Assembly (NCBI RefSeq): GCF_025354435.1
Contig: NZ_JANXMU010000032.1
Coordinates: forward strand, 1 to 64,000
Reading direction: 5' to 3'
Length of the DNA: 64,000 nt
From: Rhodoferax sp.
Lineage (GTDB): Bacteria; Pseudomonadota; Gammaproteobacteria; Burkholderiales; Burkholderiaceae_C
Positions 43,607 through 56,932 of this stretch are shown in pieces. How positions within the stretch are numbered: position 1 is the first letter of the stretch; every line of letters starts with the position of its first letter. A program made the position numbers and the translations under genes. The notes beneath the pieces are model-generated. The model was given only the letters and a program-made list of their open reading frames with translations, ran no database searches and was not told the origin of the DNA.

Positions 43607-45220
43607 TCAGCGCTTGCTGATCTTGAACATGTAGTCGGTATCCGATGTAGGACCGATCTTTACGCCGTCCACATTGCTGCGCACTGCGGCAACCTCGGTC
43701 TGCTGGTAGAGCATGATGAAGGGGCTGGTTTTGCGGAACTCGGCTTGCATCTCTTCGTACATTTTTTTACGCTTGCCGGTGTCGCGCTCCAGTACGGCGG
43801 CATCGGCCATTTTGTTCAGCTCGGGCACCATCCAGGCGTTGCGCCAGGCCAAAGGTTTGGCTTTGGCATCGTCGCTGTTGTCGGTGTTTTGCACAAAAGT
43901 GGCGTTGGTGTTGGGATCCCAGTAGTCGGCGCCCCATTGGCCAATGTACATGTCGTGGGTGCGGGCGCGGTACTTGGTCAGCACCTGTTTGCCGTCGCCA
44001 GGAATGATCTCGATATCAATGCCCGCACGCTTGGCGGTTTGCTGGAAGGCCTCGGTAATGCCCTGCACCGGCTGCACCGTGCGCATGTCGATGGTGACCT
44101 TGAAGCCATTGGGCAAACCGGCCTTGACCAGCAGCGCTTTGGCCTTGTCTACGTCCAGCTTGTAGGGGCTGGTATTACTGGCACCCAACAGGCCTTGCGC
44201 CATGAAGTTTTGGTCGATGATGCCGATATTTTTGATCAGCGTGTCGCCAATGGCGGCGTAGTCCACCAGCCATTTCAGGGCTTCGCGCACCTCGGGCTTG
44301 GCCAGGTTGGGGTTCTTTTGGTTCAGGCTGATGTAGTAGACCGTGCCCTTGGGGGCGGACACCATCTTGATATCTTTGTTGCCCGCCAAAGCAGCCAGAT
44401 CTTGGGGCGAGAGGTTGCGCGCAATGTCGGCATCGCCTTTTTCCAGCAGCAGGCGCTGGGTGGCAGATTCCTTGACGTGGCGGTAGATGACACGGGCCAT
44501 TGGCGGCTTATCGCCGTAGTAGTTTTCGTTGCGCTCCAGGGCCACCACTTCATTGGCCCGCCATTCGCGCAATTTCATGGGGCCGGAGCCCGCGTAGTTG
44601 GTTTTGAGCCAGGCATAGCCCAGATCGCCCGCCACCACTTTGGACAACAATAGCTTCTTGTCAACCACCGCTGCTACGTTGGCGGTTAAACAGTTGAAGA
44701 AAAAGGATGGCGCGTAGGCTTTGTCCGTCTCCAGGGTCAGGCTCAGCGGTCCGGTCTGCTTGATTTTTTCTTTGACGTTGTCTTTGCTGAAACCAAACTG
44801 GGTCAGGATGAAGGCCGGGCCTTTGTCCAGAAGCACCGCACGCTGCAGGCTGAAGGCCACGTCTTCTGCCGTCAGCGGATTACCCGACGCAAATTTCAAA
44901 CCCGGTTTGAGCTCAAAGTTGTAGGTTTTTCCATCGGCCGACACTGTCCAGCTCTTGGCAATGTCCCCCAGCAGCTTGGTCGGGTCGCTCAGGTCCAGAC
45001 GCAGCAAGCGGTCATAGGTATTACCCATCACCTCGCCGGCCGAAATCTCAAAAGCCTCGGCCGGGTCCATGGTGATGATATCGTCAAACGCAAATGCCAC
45101 CACCAGCGTGTCCTTCGGCGTGGCGGCCAGGGCGGGTGCCATGCCGTAGCCCAGGACCAGGGTAGAAGCCACCGCCGCCGCCATCGCGCGGCGCGAAAAT
45201 ACAGGTGTCGAAAAACGCAT
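43607..45220 (-). CDS. ddpA: Peptide ABC transporter substrate-binding protein DdpA/DppA type
   Basis: 537 residues from the ATG at 45220 (AAGGA upstream). The signal contains SRRAMAAAVASTLVLGYGMA and ends ALAA, with twin arginines. Family 5 solute-binding features are TPKDTLVVAFAFDDIITMDP, FELKPGLKFASGNPLTAEDV, YAGSGPMKLREWRANEVVAL, VREALKWLVDYAAIG and QWGADYWDPNTNATF. It captures dipeptides or peptidoglycan fragments in the periplasm; the specific ligand is inferred from the neighbouring D-Ala-D-Ala dipeptidase. Confidence 0.86.
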   Translation of the reverse strand: MRFSTPVFSRRAMAAAVASTLVLGYGMAPALAATPKDTLVVAFAFDDIITMDPAEAFEISAGEVMGNTYDRLLRLDLSDPTKLLGDIAKSWTVSADGKTYNFELKPGLKFASGNPLTAEDVAFSLQRAVLLDKGPAFILTQFGFSKDNVKEKIKQTGPLSLTLETDKAYAPSFFFNCLTANVAAVVDKKLLLSKVVAGDLGYAWLKTNYAGSGPMKLREWRANEVVALERNENYYGDKPPMARVIYRHVKESATQRLLLEKGDADIARNLSPQDLAALAGNKDIKMVSAPKGTVYYISLNQKNPNLAKPEVREALKWLVDYAAIGDTLIKNIGIIDQNFMAQGLLGASNTSPYKLDVDKAKALLVKAGLPNGFKVTIDMRTVQPVQGITEAFQQTAKRAGIDIEIIPGDGKQVLTKYRARTHDMYIGQWGADYWDPNTNATFVQNTDNSDDAKAKPLAWRNAWMVPELNKMADAAVLERDTGKRKKMYEEMQAEFRKTSPFIMLYQQTEVAAVRSNVDGVKIGPTSDTDYMFKISKR

Positions 45221-45376
45221 CAGGAAATCCTTAGAGTTAAATAGACAAAGCAGAAACAGCATACCAAGCGGTTCACATTGCAAGATCCATGCTAACCCTC
45301 CTGTCTAGGCAGGTGCGGTATGCGCTTATGACTTTTCCAGCCGATGCCCGCTTCGTCTCTGCTGCGCCCTACCCAC

Positions 45377-45943
45377 CTATACAGCTGGACGCATCGGGCT
45401 CAGATCGCCCAGCACAGCGCTGTCGATCAGGCCATAGTGGCCGGGCAGCGCGTAGTGCCACCATTCGTGGGGCAAGTGTTCAAAACCGGCATCCTCCATT
45501 ACCTGCAGCAGCAGCAGGCGGTTGGCCTGCGCTGGGGCCGACACCTGTTCACTGAAATGGTGCGATGCGTCGGTCATATCGTCAAAACCCGTGCCCATGT
45601 CCAGCTCGGCGCCCTGCGCGTCGACCAGGGTCAAGTCCACCGCCGTGCCGCGCGTGTGGTTGGAGCCGATGGCGGGGTCGGCCACATAGGCCTGGTCTGG
45701 GGCGGTTTCCCACAGCAGTACCTGCGCCTCATGGGGGCGGAAAGCATCAAAAATCTTTAGCCGCAACCCCGACTTCGCCGCCAGCAGCACGGCCTTGCGC
45801 AGGCAAGCCTCGGCATCGCGGTGCAACAGGCAGTGGGCACGGTCGTAAATCGGGCGGCCTGCAACGTTGTTGGCGGTGGCGTAGGCCAAGTCAAGCACGA
45901 TGCCATGGGTTTCCGGATGGACTTGTACAAGAGGGTGGGGCAT
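45377..45943 (-). CDS. ddpX: D-alanyl-D-alanine dipeptidase (VanX/DdpX family)
   Basis: 188 residues of the M15D zinc peptidase family. Zinc/catalytic motifs are present: GSNHTRGTAVDLTL (S-x-H-x3-G-x-A-x-D) and LPHEWWHYALPG (E-x2-H). FDAFRPHEAQ carries the conserved Arg. The enzyme hydrolyses D-Ala-D-Ala, giving D-Ala as a nutrient or recycling wall fragments. It leads a Ddp-type operon (ddpX-A-B-C-D-F) like that of E. coli, separated from ddpA by 156 bases. Confidence 0.9.
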   Translation of the reverse strand: MPHPLVQVHPETHGIVLDLAYATANNVAGRPIYDRAHCLLHRDAEACLRKAVLLAAKSGLRLKIFDAFRPHEAQVLLWETAPDQAYVADPAIGSNHTRGTAVDLTLVDAQGAELDMGTGFDDMTDASHHFSEQVSAPAQANRLLLLQVMEDAGFEHLPHEWWHYALPGHYGLIDSAVLGDLSPMRPAV

Positions 45944-45956
45944 GGAGAGTTAGGGT

Positions 45957-46014
45957 TAAAAAGAGGTTCTTGCGTAATTTCTGCCTGCACTTATAGCTAC
46001 TTATTTTATAGCAA
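45957..46014 (-). repeat. Short repeat copy
   Basis: AAAAAGAGGTTCTTGCGTAA, TTTCTGCCTGCACTTATAGC and TACTTATTTTATAGCAA in sequence. It is in reverse orientation, in the divergent gap between ddpX and the solute-binding protein gene, just upstream of ddpX. Confidence 0.65.
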
Positions 46015-46132
46015 ATAGCCTAAGGCGTACCCAATAAAAATTCGGATTAAATTGAGCGCATAAAAAAATATAAAGAATTTTGTATGCAAAATACCCGGTG
46101 GCCAATAAAGCCGCTCACCTATAAGGATATCC

Positions 46133-46885
46133 GTGAAGCGCTTTGTATTCTCCCTGGCCCTGGGGATGTGCACCACCGTGCACTGCCAGGCCGCAACCGA
46201 TGCCGGATTGATCCGCCTGGCCACCCTGGAGTGGCCGCCCTACAACGGCCAGCTACTGCCCCATGGCGGCTTGTCGGGCTACATCACCTCGGTGGTAGCC
46301 AAGGCAGCCGGTTACCGCCTGCTGACCACGTCGTTCGAATGGGGCACCACGGTTCGCAAGGGCAAGCAAGACCCCTTTTTTGATGGCTATTTTCCCGAGT
46401 ACTACAGCAAGGAACGGGCGCTGGCCTGCTACCTGTCGCAATCCATCGGCAACAGCGTTCTGGGGCTGGCCACCCTGCGGACCGCGCCCATTTACTGGAC
46501 CGCCATCACCGACCTGGCACCCTACCGGCTGGGGGTTGTCGATGGCTACCTCAACGGCGAGGTCTTGGACCAGGCCATCCAGGACAGACGCCAGGCGGTG
46601 GAAACCGGGGCCAGCGATGCCGTGAATATCCAGAAGCTGCGCACGGGCAAGCTCCGCGGCATCGTGGTGGATAAAAACGTGTTCAGGTACACCTTGCAGC
46701 ATGCAGGTGGCTCCGGGACCATGGTGCTCAATACCCGGCCGATTGCGCAGCTGAGCCTGCATGTGTGCTTTAGGCGCACCGCCACCGGTTTGCTGATGCG
46801 CAATACCTTTGACACCGCCCTCCAACAGCAGAATCTGGTGCAGCTGGAAAACACCTATTTCAAGATGTTCCCGGCGCTTCGCTGA
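46133..46885 (+). CDS. Family 3-like extracellular solute-binding protein, orphan
   Basis: 250 residues with signal MKRFVFSLALGMCTTVHCQA. ATLEWPPYNGQLLPHGGLSG, VVAKAAGYRLLTTSFEWGTT and YFPEYYSKERALACYLSQSI fit the periplasmic binding-protein 2 fold of polar amino-acid binders. No permease or ATPase is adjacent, so it may feed a distant transporter or be a sensor-like domain. It ends 11 bases from the convergent lipoprotein gene. Confidence 0.78.
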   Translation: MKRFVFSLALGMCTTVHCQAATDAGLIRLATLEWPPYNGQLLPHGGLSGYITSVVAKAAGYRLLTTSFEWGTTVRKGKQDPFFDGYFPEYYSKERALACYLSQSIGNSVLGLATLRTAPIYWTAITDLAPYRLGVVDGYLNGEVLDQAIQDRRQAVETGASDAVNIQKLRTGKLRGIVVDKNVFRYTLQHAGGSGTMVLNTRPIAQLSLHVCFRRTATGLLMRNTFDTALQQQNLVQLENTYFKMFPALR

Positions 46886-46896
46886 ACGCCGCCCAG

Positions 46897-47397
46897 CTAC
46901 TGCGCCGCCGGGGCGGAGGTCGCGGCCATCGGTGCGGGTAGAGCCGTCTGTAGCAAGACGGGCTGGACCACCGGTTCCGCAAAGCGCTGCCCCGCAGGCA
47001 ATGGCAGGTAGGCCGAGGCATCCGCTGACCCCATGCCCCAGGTGAATGCGGCCGGGCCCTGCTCGGTGGCACCCGATCCAAAGCCACGCATCGCCTCTGT
47101 GGCGGTAAACGCCATACGCAATTGCACGCCGCCATCGCAATGCAGACTGAGGCGGCCTGCTGCCGTAGCGGTGTAGCGCAGGTCACCCACGCAGGTCAGG
47201 GCTGGCTGGCTGGCCGTGAGCTTCAAGGTGCCGCCGGAGCGGTCGTTGAAAATGGTGGCCCGGCCTTCCAGTAGTACGCCGTTGACCACGGCGTAGGCCG
47301 GCACGCTGCTGGCCATCCAGCCCTGCATGTGGGCATCCATCTTGGCGCAGCCCAGCAAGGCCAGGGTGGCCGCAAGCGCAGGAAAAATTGCTTTCAT
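46897..47397 (-). CDS. Hypothetical lipoprotein
   Basis: 166 residues. MKAIFPALAATLALLGC is a lipobox signal. The middle has VPAYAVVNGVLLEGRATIFN and SQPALTCVGDLRYTATAAGR then LSLHCDGGVQLRMAFTATEA, with two Cys that may form a disulfide. An Ala/Pro-rich tail closes it. It is not assigned to a family I can name. Confidence 0.75.
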   Translation of the reverse strand: MKAIFPALAATLALLGCAKMDAHMQGWMASSVPAYAVVNGVLLEGRATIFNDRSGGTLKLTASQPALTCVGDLRYTATAAGRLSLHCDGGVQLRMAFTATEAMRGFGSGATEQGPAAFTWGMGSADASAYLPLPAGQRFAEPVVQPVLLQTALPAPMAATSAPAAQ

Positions 47398-47488
47398 CGC
47401 GCGATGGTAGCCCCGCGGGCCAGGGACTTAAGCTCGGGCAAGCGGGTGCAAACCCGGCTATTTGTGCGCTTAGTGCTGGTTCAAATGC

Positions 47489-51145
<3,657 letters not shown>

Positions 51146-51149
<4 letters not shown>

Positions 51150-54100
51150 GTTGTTTCGGCCATGGATAAGGCCGACTCCATATCGACTGCCACGATGCGT
51201 GAAACGCCCTGCTCCTGCATGGTCACACCAATCAGTTGCTGGGCCATTTCCATGGCGATCTTGTTGTGGCTGATGAAAAGAAACTGGGTTTCGCGGCTCA
51301 TGCTGGCAACCAGTTTGGCATAGCGTTCGGTGTTGGCGTCGTCCAGCGGCGCGTCCACTTCGTCCAGCAGGCAAAACGGTGCCGGGTTCAGCATGAAAAT
51401 TGCGAACACCAGGGCGATGGCGGTCAGGGCTTTTTCTCCGCCCGACAGCAGGTGGATAGTCTGGTTCTTTTTGCCCGGCGGTTGGGCGATCACCTGCACA
51501 CCGGAGTCCAGAATTTCGTCCCCGGTAATAACCAGGCGCGCATTGCCGCCGCCAAACAGCTCGGGGAACATCTTGCCGAAGTGGCCGTTGACGACGTTGA
51601 AGGTGCCCGACAACAGCTCGCGGGTTTCGCCGTCGATCTTCTTGATGGCGTCTTCCAGCGTGGTCATGGCTTCGACCAGATCGGCGGTCTGGGCATCCAG
51701 GAATTGCTTGCGCTCACGGGCCACGTTCAGCTCGTCCAGCGCGGCCAGATTCACGGCACCCAGCGCGGTGATTTCGCGGTTCAGGCGGTCGATTTCGCTT
51801 TGCATGCCCGGGATGCGTACATTGCCCTGGACTATGGACGTAGCGATGGCTTCCAGATCGGCGTTGGCTTCCGTCAACAACTGGCTGAACTGCTCAGAAC
51901 CCAGGCGCGCGGCCTGCTCTTTCAGCTGGAATTCGGTGATGCGCTGACGCAGCGGGTCCAGGGCGCGCTCGTTCTGCATGCGGGCCTCGTCGCTGGCGCG
52001 CAGGCGGGCGGTCAGGTCGTCGTACTGGCTGCGCTGGGCGGCCATTTCGGCCTCGCGCTCCAGCTTCTGCGCCAAGGCGGTTTGCAGGCCACCCTGGGCG
52101 GCAGCGTCGTTCAGGCGGGCCAACTCGTCTACCGCGCGCTGCTGCTCATCCATCAGGGCCACGGTTTGCTGCTGCGCCATGTCCAGCGAACGGGTCAGTT
52201 CTGCCCGGCGGGCGCCCAGGCTGCGCTGGGCGAAAGTGGCTTCTTGCGCTTGCCGCTCCAGGCTGCGCTGCTGCTCGCGGCATTCGGCCAGCTTGCGCTG
52301 CACTTCGATAACGCGCTCGTCCAGCTGGGCGTGGCGCTCCTGGCTGTCGGCGAGCTGCATGTCGAGTTCTTCAAACCGGCCTTCCGCGTTGACGCGGCGC
52401 TCTTGCAGCTCGTCCAGCTGGGCTTCGACCTCGGCCAGATCGCCTTCCAGCTGCTGGCTGCGCACCCGGGCCTGCTCGGCCAGCTGGCCCAGTCTCAGGG
52501 TTTCGACCTGCAGGGCGTGGGCCTGGGTTTGCGCCTCGGTGGCTTCGCGCCGGGCGCTGACCAAGCGGCTGGAGGACTCGTTGTAGGCGGCTTCGGCCCG
52601 CACCAGGGCGTAGCGGGTTTCCTCATTGATGAGGGTCTGGGCGCGCAGTTGTTTTTCTAAATTCTCAATCTCTTGCGCCCGCGCCAGCAGCCCGGCCTGC
52701 TCGGAATCAGGCGCGTAGAACGACACGCTGTGCAGGCCCACGGCGTGGCCGCTTTGCACGTAAATCACCTCGCCCGGCCGCAACTGGCTGCGCTGGAGCA
52801 GGGCATCTTCAAAACTGGGCGCGGTGTAGCAACCGTGCAGCCAGTCGGCCAGCAAGGCGGCCAGACCGGCATCGTTAAGGCGCAGCAGATCCGCCAGGCG
52901 CGGCAGGCTGTTCGAGGGGAGCGCGGGGCTAGCGGGCGGCGGGCTGTAGAAGGCCAGCTTGGCGGGCGGCACATCGCGGCCATCCAGCCCGGCAAACGCC
53001 CGCACCATCTCTAGCCGGGACACGGCCAGCGCGCCCATGCGCTCACGCAGCGCGCCTTCCAACGCGTTTTCCCAGCCCTGCTCAATGTGGAGCTGGGTCC
53101 AGATGCCTTGCAAGCCGTCCAGGCCGTGGCGGGTCAGCCAGGGCTTGAGCTTGCCATCGGTTTTAACTTTTTCTTGCAGGGCCTTGAGGGCTTCCATGCG
53201 GGCCGACACATCGGCCTGGCGGGCGGATTCGGTGTTGACGGCGGCCTGTTTGGCGCGGCGGTCTTCGTCGAGTTGGGGCAGAAATTCTTGCAGGTCGTGC
53301 AGTCGCGCATCGGCGACGCTGGCGGCCTCGGTGGCTTCCTCCAACTGGGCTTGTAGTTGCGATAAGCGGGCTTCGTCGGGGGCCGCCAGGGCTTTTTTGT
53401 CGGCTAGCAGACGTTCACGGCGCTGATCGAACTGGCGGCTTTGCTCTTCGATGCTGCGCTGATCGGCTGCCAGCACCTGGATCTGCTGCTGCACCTGCAC
53501 CACGCCCGTGCGCTGTTCGTTGGCGGCGCGGCTGGCGCTTTGCAGGGCATCTTCCAGGTCGGGGATTTGCCCGGCCTGCTCTTCCACCTGGGCGGCCAGC
53601 AGCTCGGCTTTCTCCTCGGCTTCGATGCCGGTGGCTTCCAAGTTTTCCAATTCGTACTGGGCATCTTCTTGCCGCGTGGCCCATTGCTGGATCTGCTCTT
53701 TCAGGGTGGCCATGCGCAGCTCGACGCGCTGGCGGCCTTCCACCACAAAGCGGATTTCGCCCTCCAGCCGCCCTACTTCGGCGCTGGCCTCGTACAGCTT
53801 GCCCTGGGCGCGGTTGACGGCATCGCCCGCGTCGTAGTGCGCCTGGCGGATGGTTTCCAGCTCGGCTTCGACATGGCGCAGGTCGGCGATGCGCGACTCC
53901 AGGTCGTTCACCGCCTGGGCGGCATCGGCTTGGACCTTGCTTTGGTCGGATTCGCTATCGACCTTCTTCAAGAACCAGAGCTGGTGTTGCTTCAGCGTGG
54001 CGCTGGCGTGCAGGGTGTTGTACTTGTGCGCCACCTCGGCCTGCTTTTCCAGCCGCTCCAGGTTCGCGTTGAGCTCGCGCAGGATGTCTTCCACGCGGAT

Positions 54101-54673
54101 CAGGTTTTCGCGGGTGTCGCTAAGGCGGTTTTCGGTTTCGCGGCGGCGCTCTTTGTATTTGGAGACCCCGGCGGCTTCTTCGAGGAACAGGCGCAGCTCT
54201 TCAGGGCGCGACTCGATGATGCGGCTGATGGTGCCCTGGCCAATGATGGCGTAGGCGCGCGGGCCCAGGCCGGTGCCCAAAAACACATCCTGCACGTCGC
54301 GGCGGCGCACCGACTGGTTGTTGATGTAGTAGCTGCTGGTGCCGTCGCGGGTGAGCACGCGCTTGACGGCGATTTCGGCAAACTGGCCCCACTGGCCACC
54401 TGCGCGGTGGTCGTTGTTCTCGAACACCAGCTCCACACTGGCGCGGCTGGCCGGTTTGCGGGTGGTGGTGCCGTTGAAGATCACGTCCTGCATGGACTCG
54501 CCGCGCAACTCGCTGGCCTTGCTTTCGCCCAGCACCCAGCGCACCGCGTCCATGATGTTGGATTTGCCGCAGCCGTTCGGCCCCACCACGCCGACCAACT
54601 GCCCGGGCAGGTGGAAGGTGGTGGGTTCGGCGAAGGACTTGAAGCCCGCGAGCTTGATGGATTGGAGGCGCAC
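51146..54673 (-). CDS. smc: Chromosome segregation ATPase SMC
   Basis: About 1175 residues. N-terminal ATPase half with RLQSIKLAGFKSFAEPTTFH and Walker A GVVGPNGCGKSNIMDAVRWV; long coiled coils (about 170-500 and 690-1000) around a hinge (about 500-670, DGLQGIWTQLHIEQGWENAL); C-terminal half with HLLSGGEKALTAIALVFAIF and Walker B PFCLLDEVDAPLDDAN. I take the GTG at 54673, where homologues start; an ATG at 54733 would add 20 basic unconserved residues. It is first in smc-zipA-ligA-def. Confidence 0.92.
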
Positions 54674-54963
54674 CGGTAAGTGGGGCTTTTGGCGTGGTCT
54701 GGAAGTGGGTTTACGTGCGCCCGCAGACGGCACAGAGAAAAGTCAGTTTACCCGAGGCCTCCAAGGCACTGGCGCAGACCTGGGGAAAACAGCTATATTT
54801 TACGTAGCTGCTCGCGTTCGCTGCATAAGCACAGAATGCCTATTTTATGCGCCATCGTGACCCCCAACTCTACCCGGCGGTTACGGCTTTTATGGTTTTA
54901 TTATTTTGACAGGCATAAAATTACCCCATCACGAATAATTTGACCCTAAAACCTGGGAGCCCC

Positions 54964-56118
54964 ATGGCTGACATCTTTACCTACCGCCGTACCGCCCTGG
55001 CCGCCAGCTACTGTGATGCGCTGGAAGGCCGCGGCATTCTGGACGCGACCTCGGGCCTGTTTCTGGCCGCACCCCGGCGCACCGGCAAATCCACCTTCCT
55101 GCGCGAAGACATGGTTCCCGAAATGCGCGCGCGCGGCTGGCAAACCCTGTATGTCGATTTGTGGTCCGACCGCAGCCGCGATCCGGCGGAGCTGATCATC
55201 GCCGTGGTGCGCGACACCCTGGCCCAGCTGGACGGCCCGGTGCTCAAGGCCGCCAAAAGCGTGGGCCTGGACAAGCTCAACGTGCTGGGGGCGCTGAGCC
55301 TGGATCTGAGCAAGATCGGCCAGCCCGGCGGGGCCACCCTGTCCGACGCGTTGGAGCGGCTGCACGCCAAAAGCGGCAAACCCCTGGTTTTGCTGGTGGA
55401 CGAAGCCCAGCACGCCCTGTCCACCGAGGCCGGCACGCGGGCCATGTTTGCGCTGAAGGCGGCCCGCGACCGGCTCAACCAGGGCCGGGCCGTGCGCGGC
55501 CTGCACCTGGTGATGACCGGATCGAACCGCGACAAGCTCACCCACCTGGTGCTGCGCCGCAGCGAACCGTTTTACGGTGCCGGGGTGACGCGCTTTCCGC
55601 TGCTGGACCGCGGTTTCGTGGAGGCCTATGCCGAATGGCTCAAACCCCAGTTTGCCGACGGCAAAGCCTTCAGCGCCGACACGCTAGAGCGGGCCTTCAC
55701 CCTGGTGGGCCGCAGGCCGGAAATGCTCAAACGGGTGGTGGGCGAAGCCGTGGCCGACTGGGGCGGTGCGCAAGCGCTGGACGCGCTGATCGAGCGCAAT
55801 GCCCAACTGATACAGCACCGGGCCTGGCAGGAATTTGCCTCGACCTACAACGCCCTGCCCGACGCGCAAAAAGCCGTGCTGGACGCTATTGCCCGCCTGT
55901 CGCCCGACTACACCCCGTTTGCCGAAGCCGCGCTGTCCGCCTACCAGGCGGTGGTGGGCAAGCCGCTGAACAACTCGGCCATCCAGGGCGCGCTGGACGC
56001 GCTGCGCGACAAGGAGCTGATCTGGCGCGCGGGACGCGGCGACTACGCGTTCGAGGACGACGGGCTGCGCGCCTGGTACCTGGAACAGCACCCGCAGCCA
56101 CAGTTGCTGGGAACTTGA
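54964..56118 (+). CDS. Orphan AAA-type ATPase with C-terminal winged-helix-like region
   Basis: 384 residues from the ATG at 54964 (GGGAGCCCC upstream). Walker A APRRTGKSTFLREDM (about 36-50), Walker B LVLLVDEAQHALS and sensor-like VMTGSNRDKL resemble the archaeal-ATPase/STAND-like group of AAA proteins. The C-terminal part (QEFASTYNALPDAQKAVLDA then SAIQGALDALRDKELIWRAG) looks like a winged helix. It stands alone between divergent smc and the liv operon, behind an AT-richer 200-base gap. The function is unknown; relatives occur in mobile or defence contexts as well as on core chromosomes. Confidence 0.75.
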   Translation: MADIFTYRRTALAASYCDALEGRGILDATSGLFLAAPRRTGKSTFLREDMVPEMRARGWQTLYVDLWSDRSRDPAELIIAVVRDTLAQLDGPVLKAAKSVGLDKLNVLGALSLDLSKIGQPGGATLSDALERLHAKSGKPLVLLVDEAQHALSTEAGTRAMFALKAARDRLNQGRAVRGLHLVMTGSNRDKLTHLVLRRSEPFYGAGVTRFPLLDRGFVEAYAEWLKPQFADGKAFSADTLERAFTLVGRRPEMLKRVVGEAVADWGGAQALDALIERNAQLIQHRAWQEFASTYNALPDAQKAVLDAIARLSPDYTPFAEAALSAYQAVVGKPLNNSAIQGALDALRDKELIWRAGRGDYAFEDDGLRAWYLEQHPQPQLLGT

Positions 56119-56129
56119 GCGAAACGGTT

Positions 56130-56187
56130 TTGCTATTTATTTAATAGCTACTAACGTATGTAGAACATACACTAGAGGCATTTTTTC
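56130..56187 (+). repeat. Short repeat, near-consensus copy
   Basis: TTGCTATTTATTTAATAGCT, ACTAACGTATGTAGAACATA and CACTAGAGGCATTTTTTC in sequence. It lies between the convergent AAA ATPase and livF. Very close to the 38993-39050 copy. Confidence 0.85.
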
Positions 56188-56206
56188 TATAAATTTTAAA
56201 ACCAGT

Positions 56207-56932
56207 CTACCGCGCTACGCCCAGCAGCTTGTCCAGCAGCTCCGGCTGCTCCTGCAGGCTGCGCGCCGTGCCGGTGTAGACCACAGTGCCGCGGTCCAGC
56301 ACGGCAGCGGTGTCGGAGATGGCCAGAATCGCCTGCGGGTGCTGCTCCACCAAAATGGCCGACAAACCTTCTTCGCGGGTGATGCGGCGGATGGCGCGCA
56401 GCAGCTCCTGCACGATGATGGGTGCCAACCCCTCACAGGGCTCGTCCAGCAGCAGCAGCGTGGGGTTGAGCACCAGGGCCCGGCCCATGGCCAGCATTTG
56501 CTGCTCGCCGCCCGAAAGCTGGGTGCCCAGGTTGGTCTTGCGCTCGGCCAGCCGGGGAAACAGGCTGTAGACCCGCTCGGGTGTCCAGGGGCTGGCGCTG
56601 CGACCGGCGCGGGCTGGCCGGGCCACGGCAGTCAGGTTCTCGTGCACCGTCAGCGATTTGAAGATGTTGCGCTCTTGCGGCACCCAGCCAATGCCCGCAG
56701 CGGCACGCTCGTGCGAGGGCAGGCGGTGCAGTGCCACACCGCCCAGCGTCATGCTGCCCGCGTGTTGGCGCGTGGCCCCGGCCAGGGTGTTGATCAGCGT
56801 GGTTTTGCCGGTGCCGTTGCGGCCCAGCAAGGCCAGGGTCTGGCCCGCGTGCAGGGCCAGCGACACGCCGTGCAACACCACGGCCTCGCCGTACCCGGCA
56901 CTCAAACCTTCGATGTTCAAGAGTTCAGCCAT
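56207..56932 (-). CDS. livF: Branched-chain amino-acid-type ABC ATPase LivF
   Basis: 241 residues. LLNIEGLSAGYGEAVVLHGV, Walker A LLGRNGTGKTT, the LivF hallmark IGWVPQERNIFKSLTVHENL, signature QLSGGEQQMLAMGRALVLNP, Walker B LLLLDEPCEGLAPIIVQEL and H-loop VEQHPQ. It is the last gene of livH-M-G-F and overlaps livG by eight bases. Confidence 0.9.
   Translation of the reverse strand: MAELLNIEGLSAGYGEAVVLHGVSLALHAGQTLALLGRNGTGKTTLINTLAGATRQHAGSMTLGGVALHRLPSHERAAAGIGWVPQERNIFKSLTVHENLTAVARPARAGRSASPWTPERVYSLFPRLAERKTNLGTQLSGGEQQMLAMGRALVLNPTLLLLDEPCEGLAPIIVQELLRAIRRITREEGLSAILVEQHPQAILAISDTAAVLDRGTVVYTGTARSLQEQPELLDKLLGVAR

Noticed and set aside
43502-44653. 383-codon plus-strand frame opposite ddpA
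   Set aside because: Shadow of the substrate-binding protein gene with no domain.
53441-54679. Open frame of about 412 codons opposite smc
   Set aside because: Leu/Gly/Phe/Val-biased shadow of the smc coding strand with no ribosome-binding site or family.
54673-54733. ATG at 54733 as the smc start
   Set aside because: It adds 20 Pro/Arg/Lys residues before the conserved RLQSIKLAGFKSFAEP. The GTG at 54673 matches where homologues begin.
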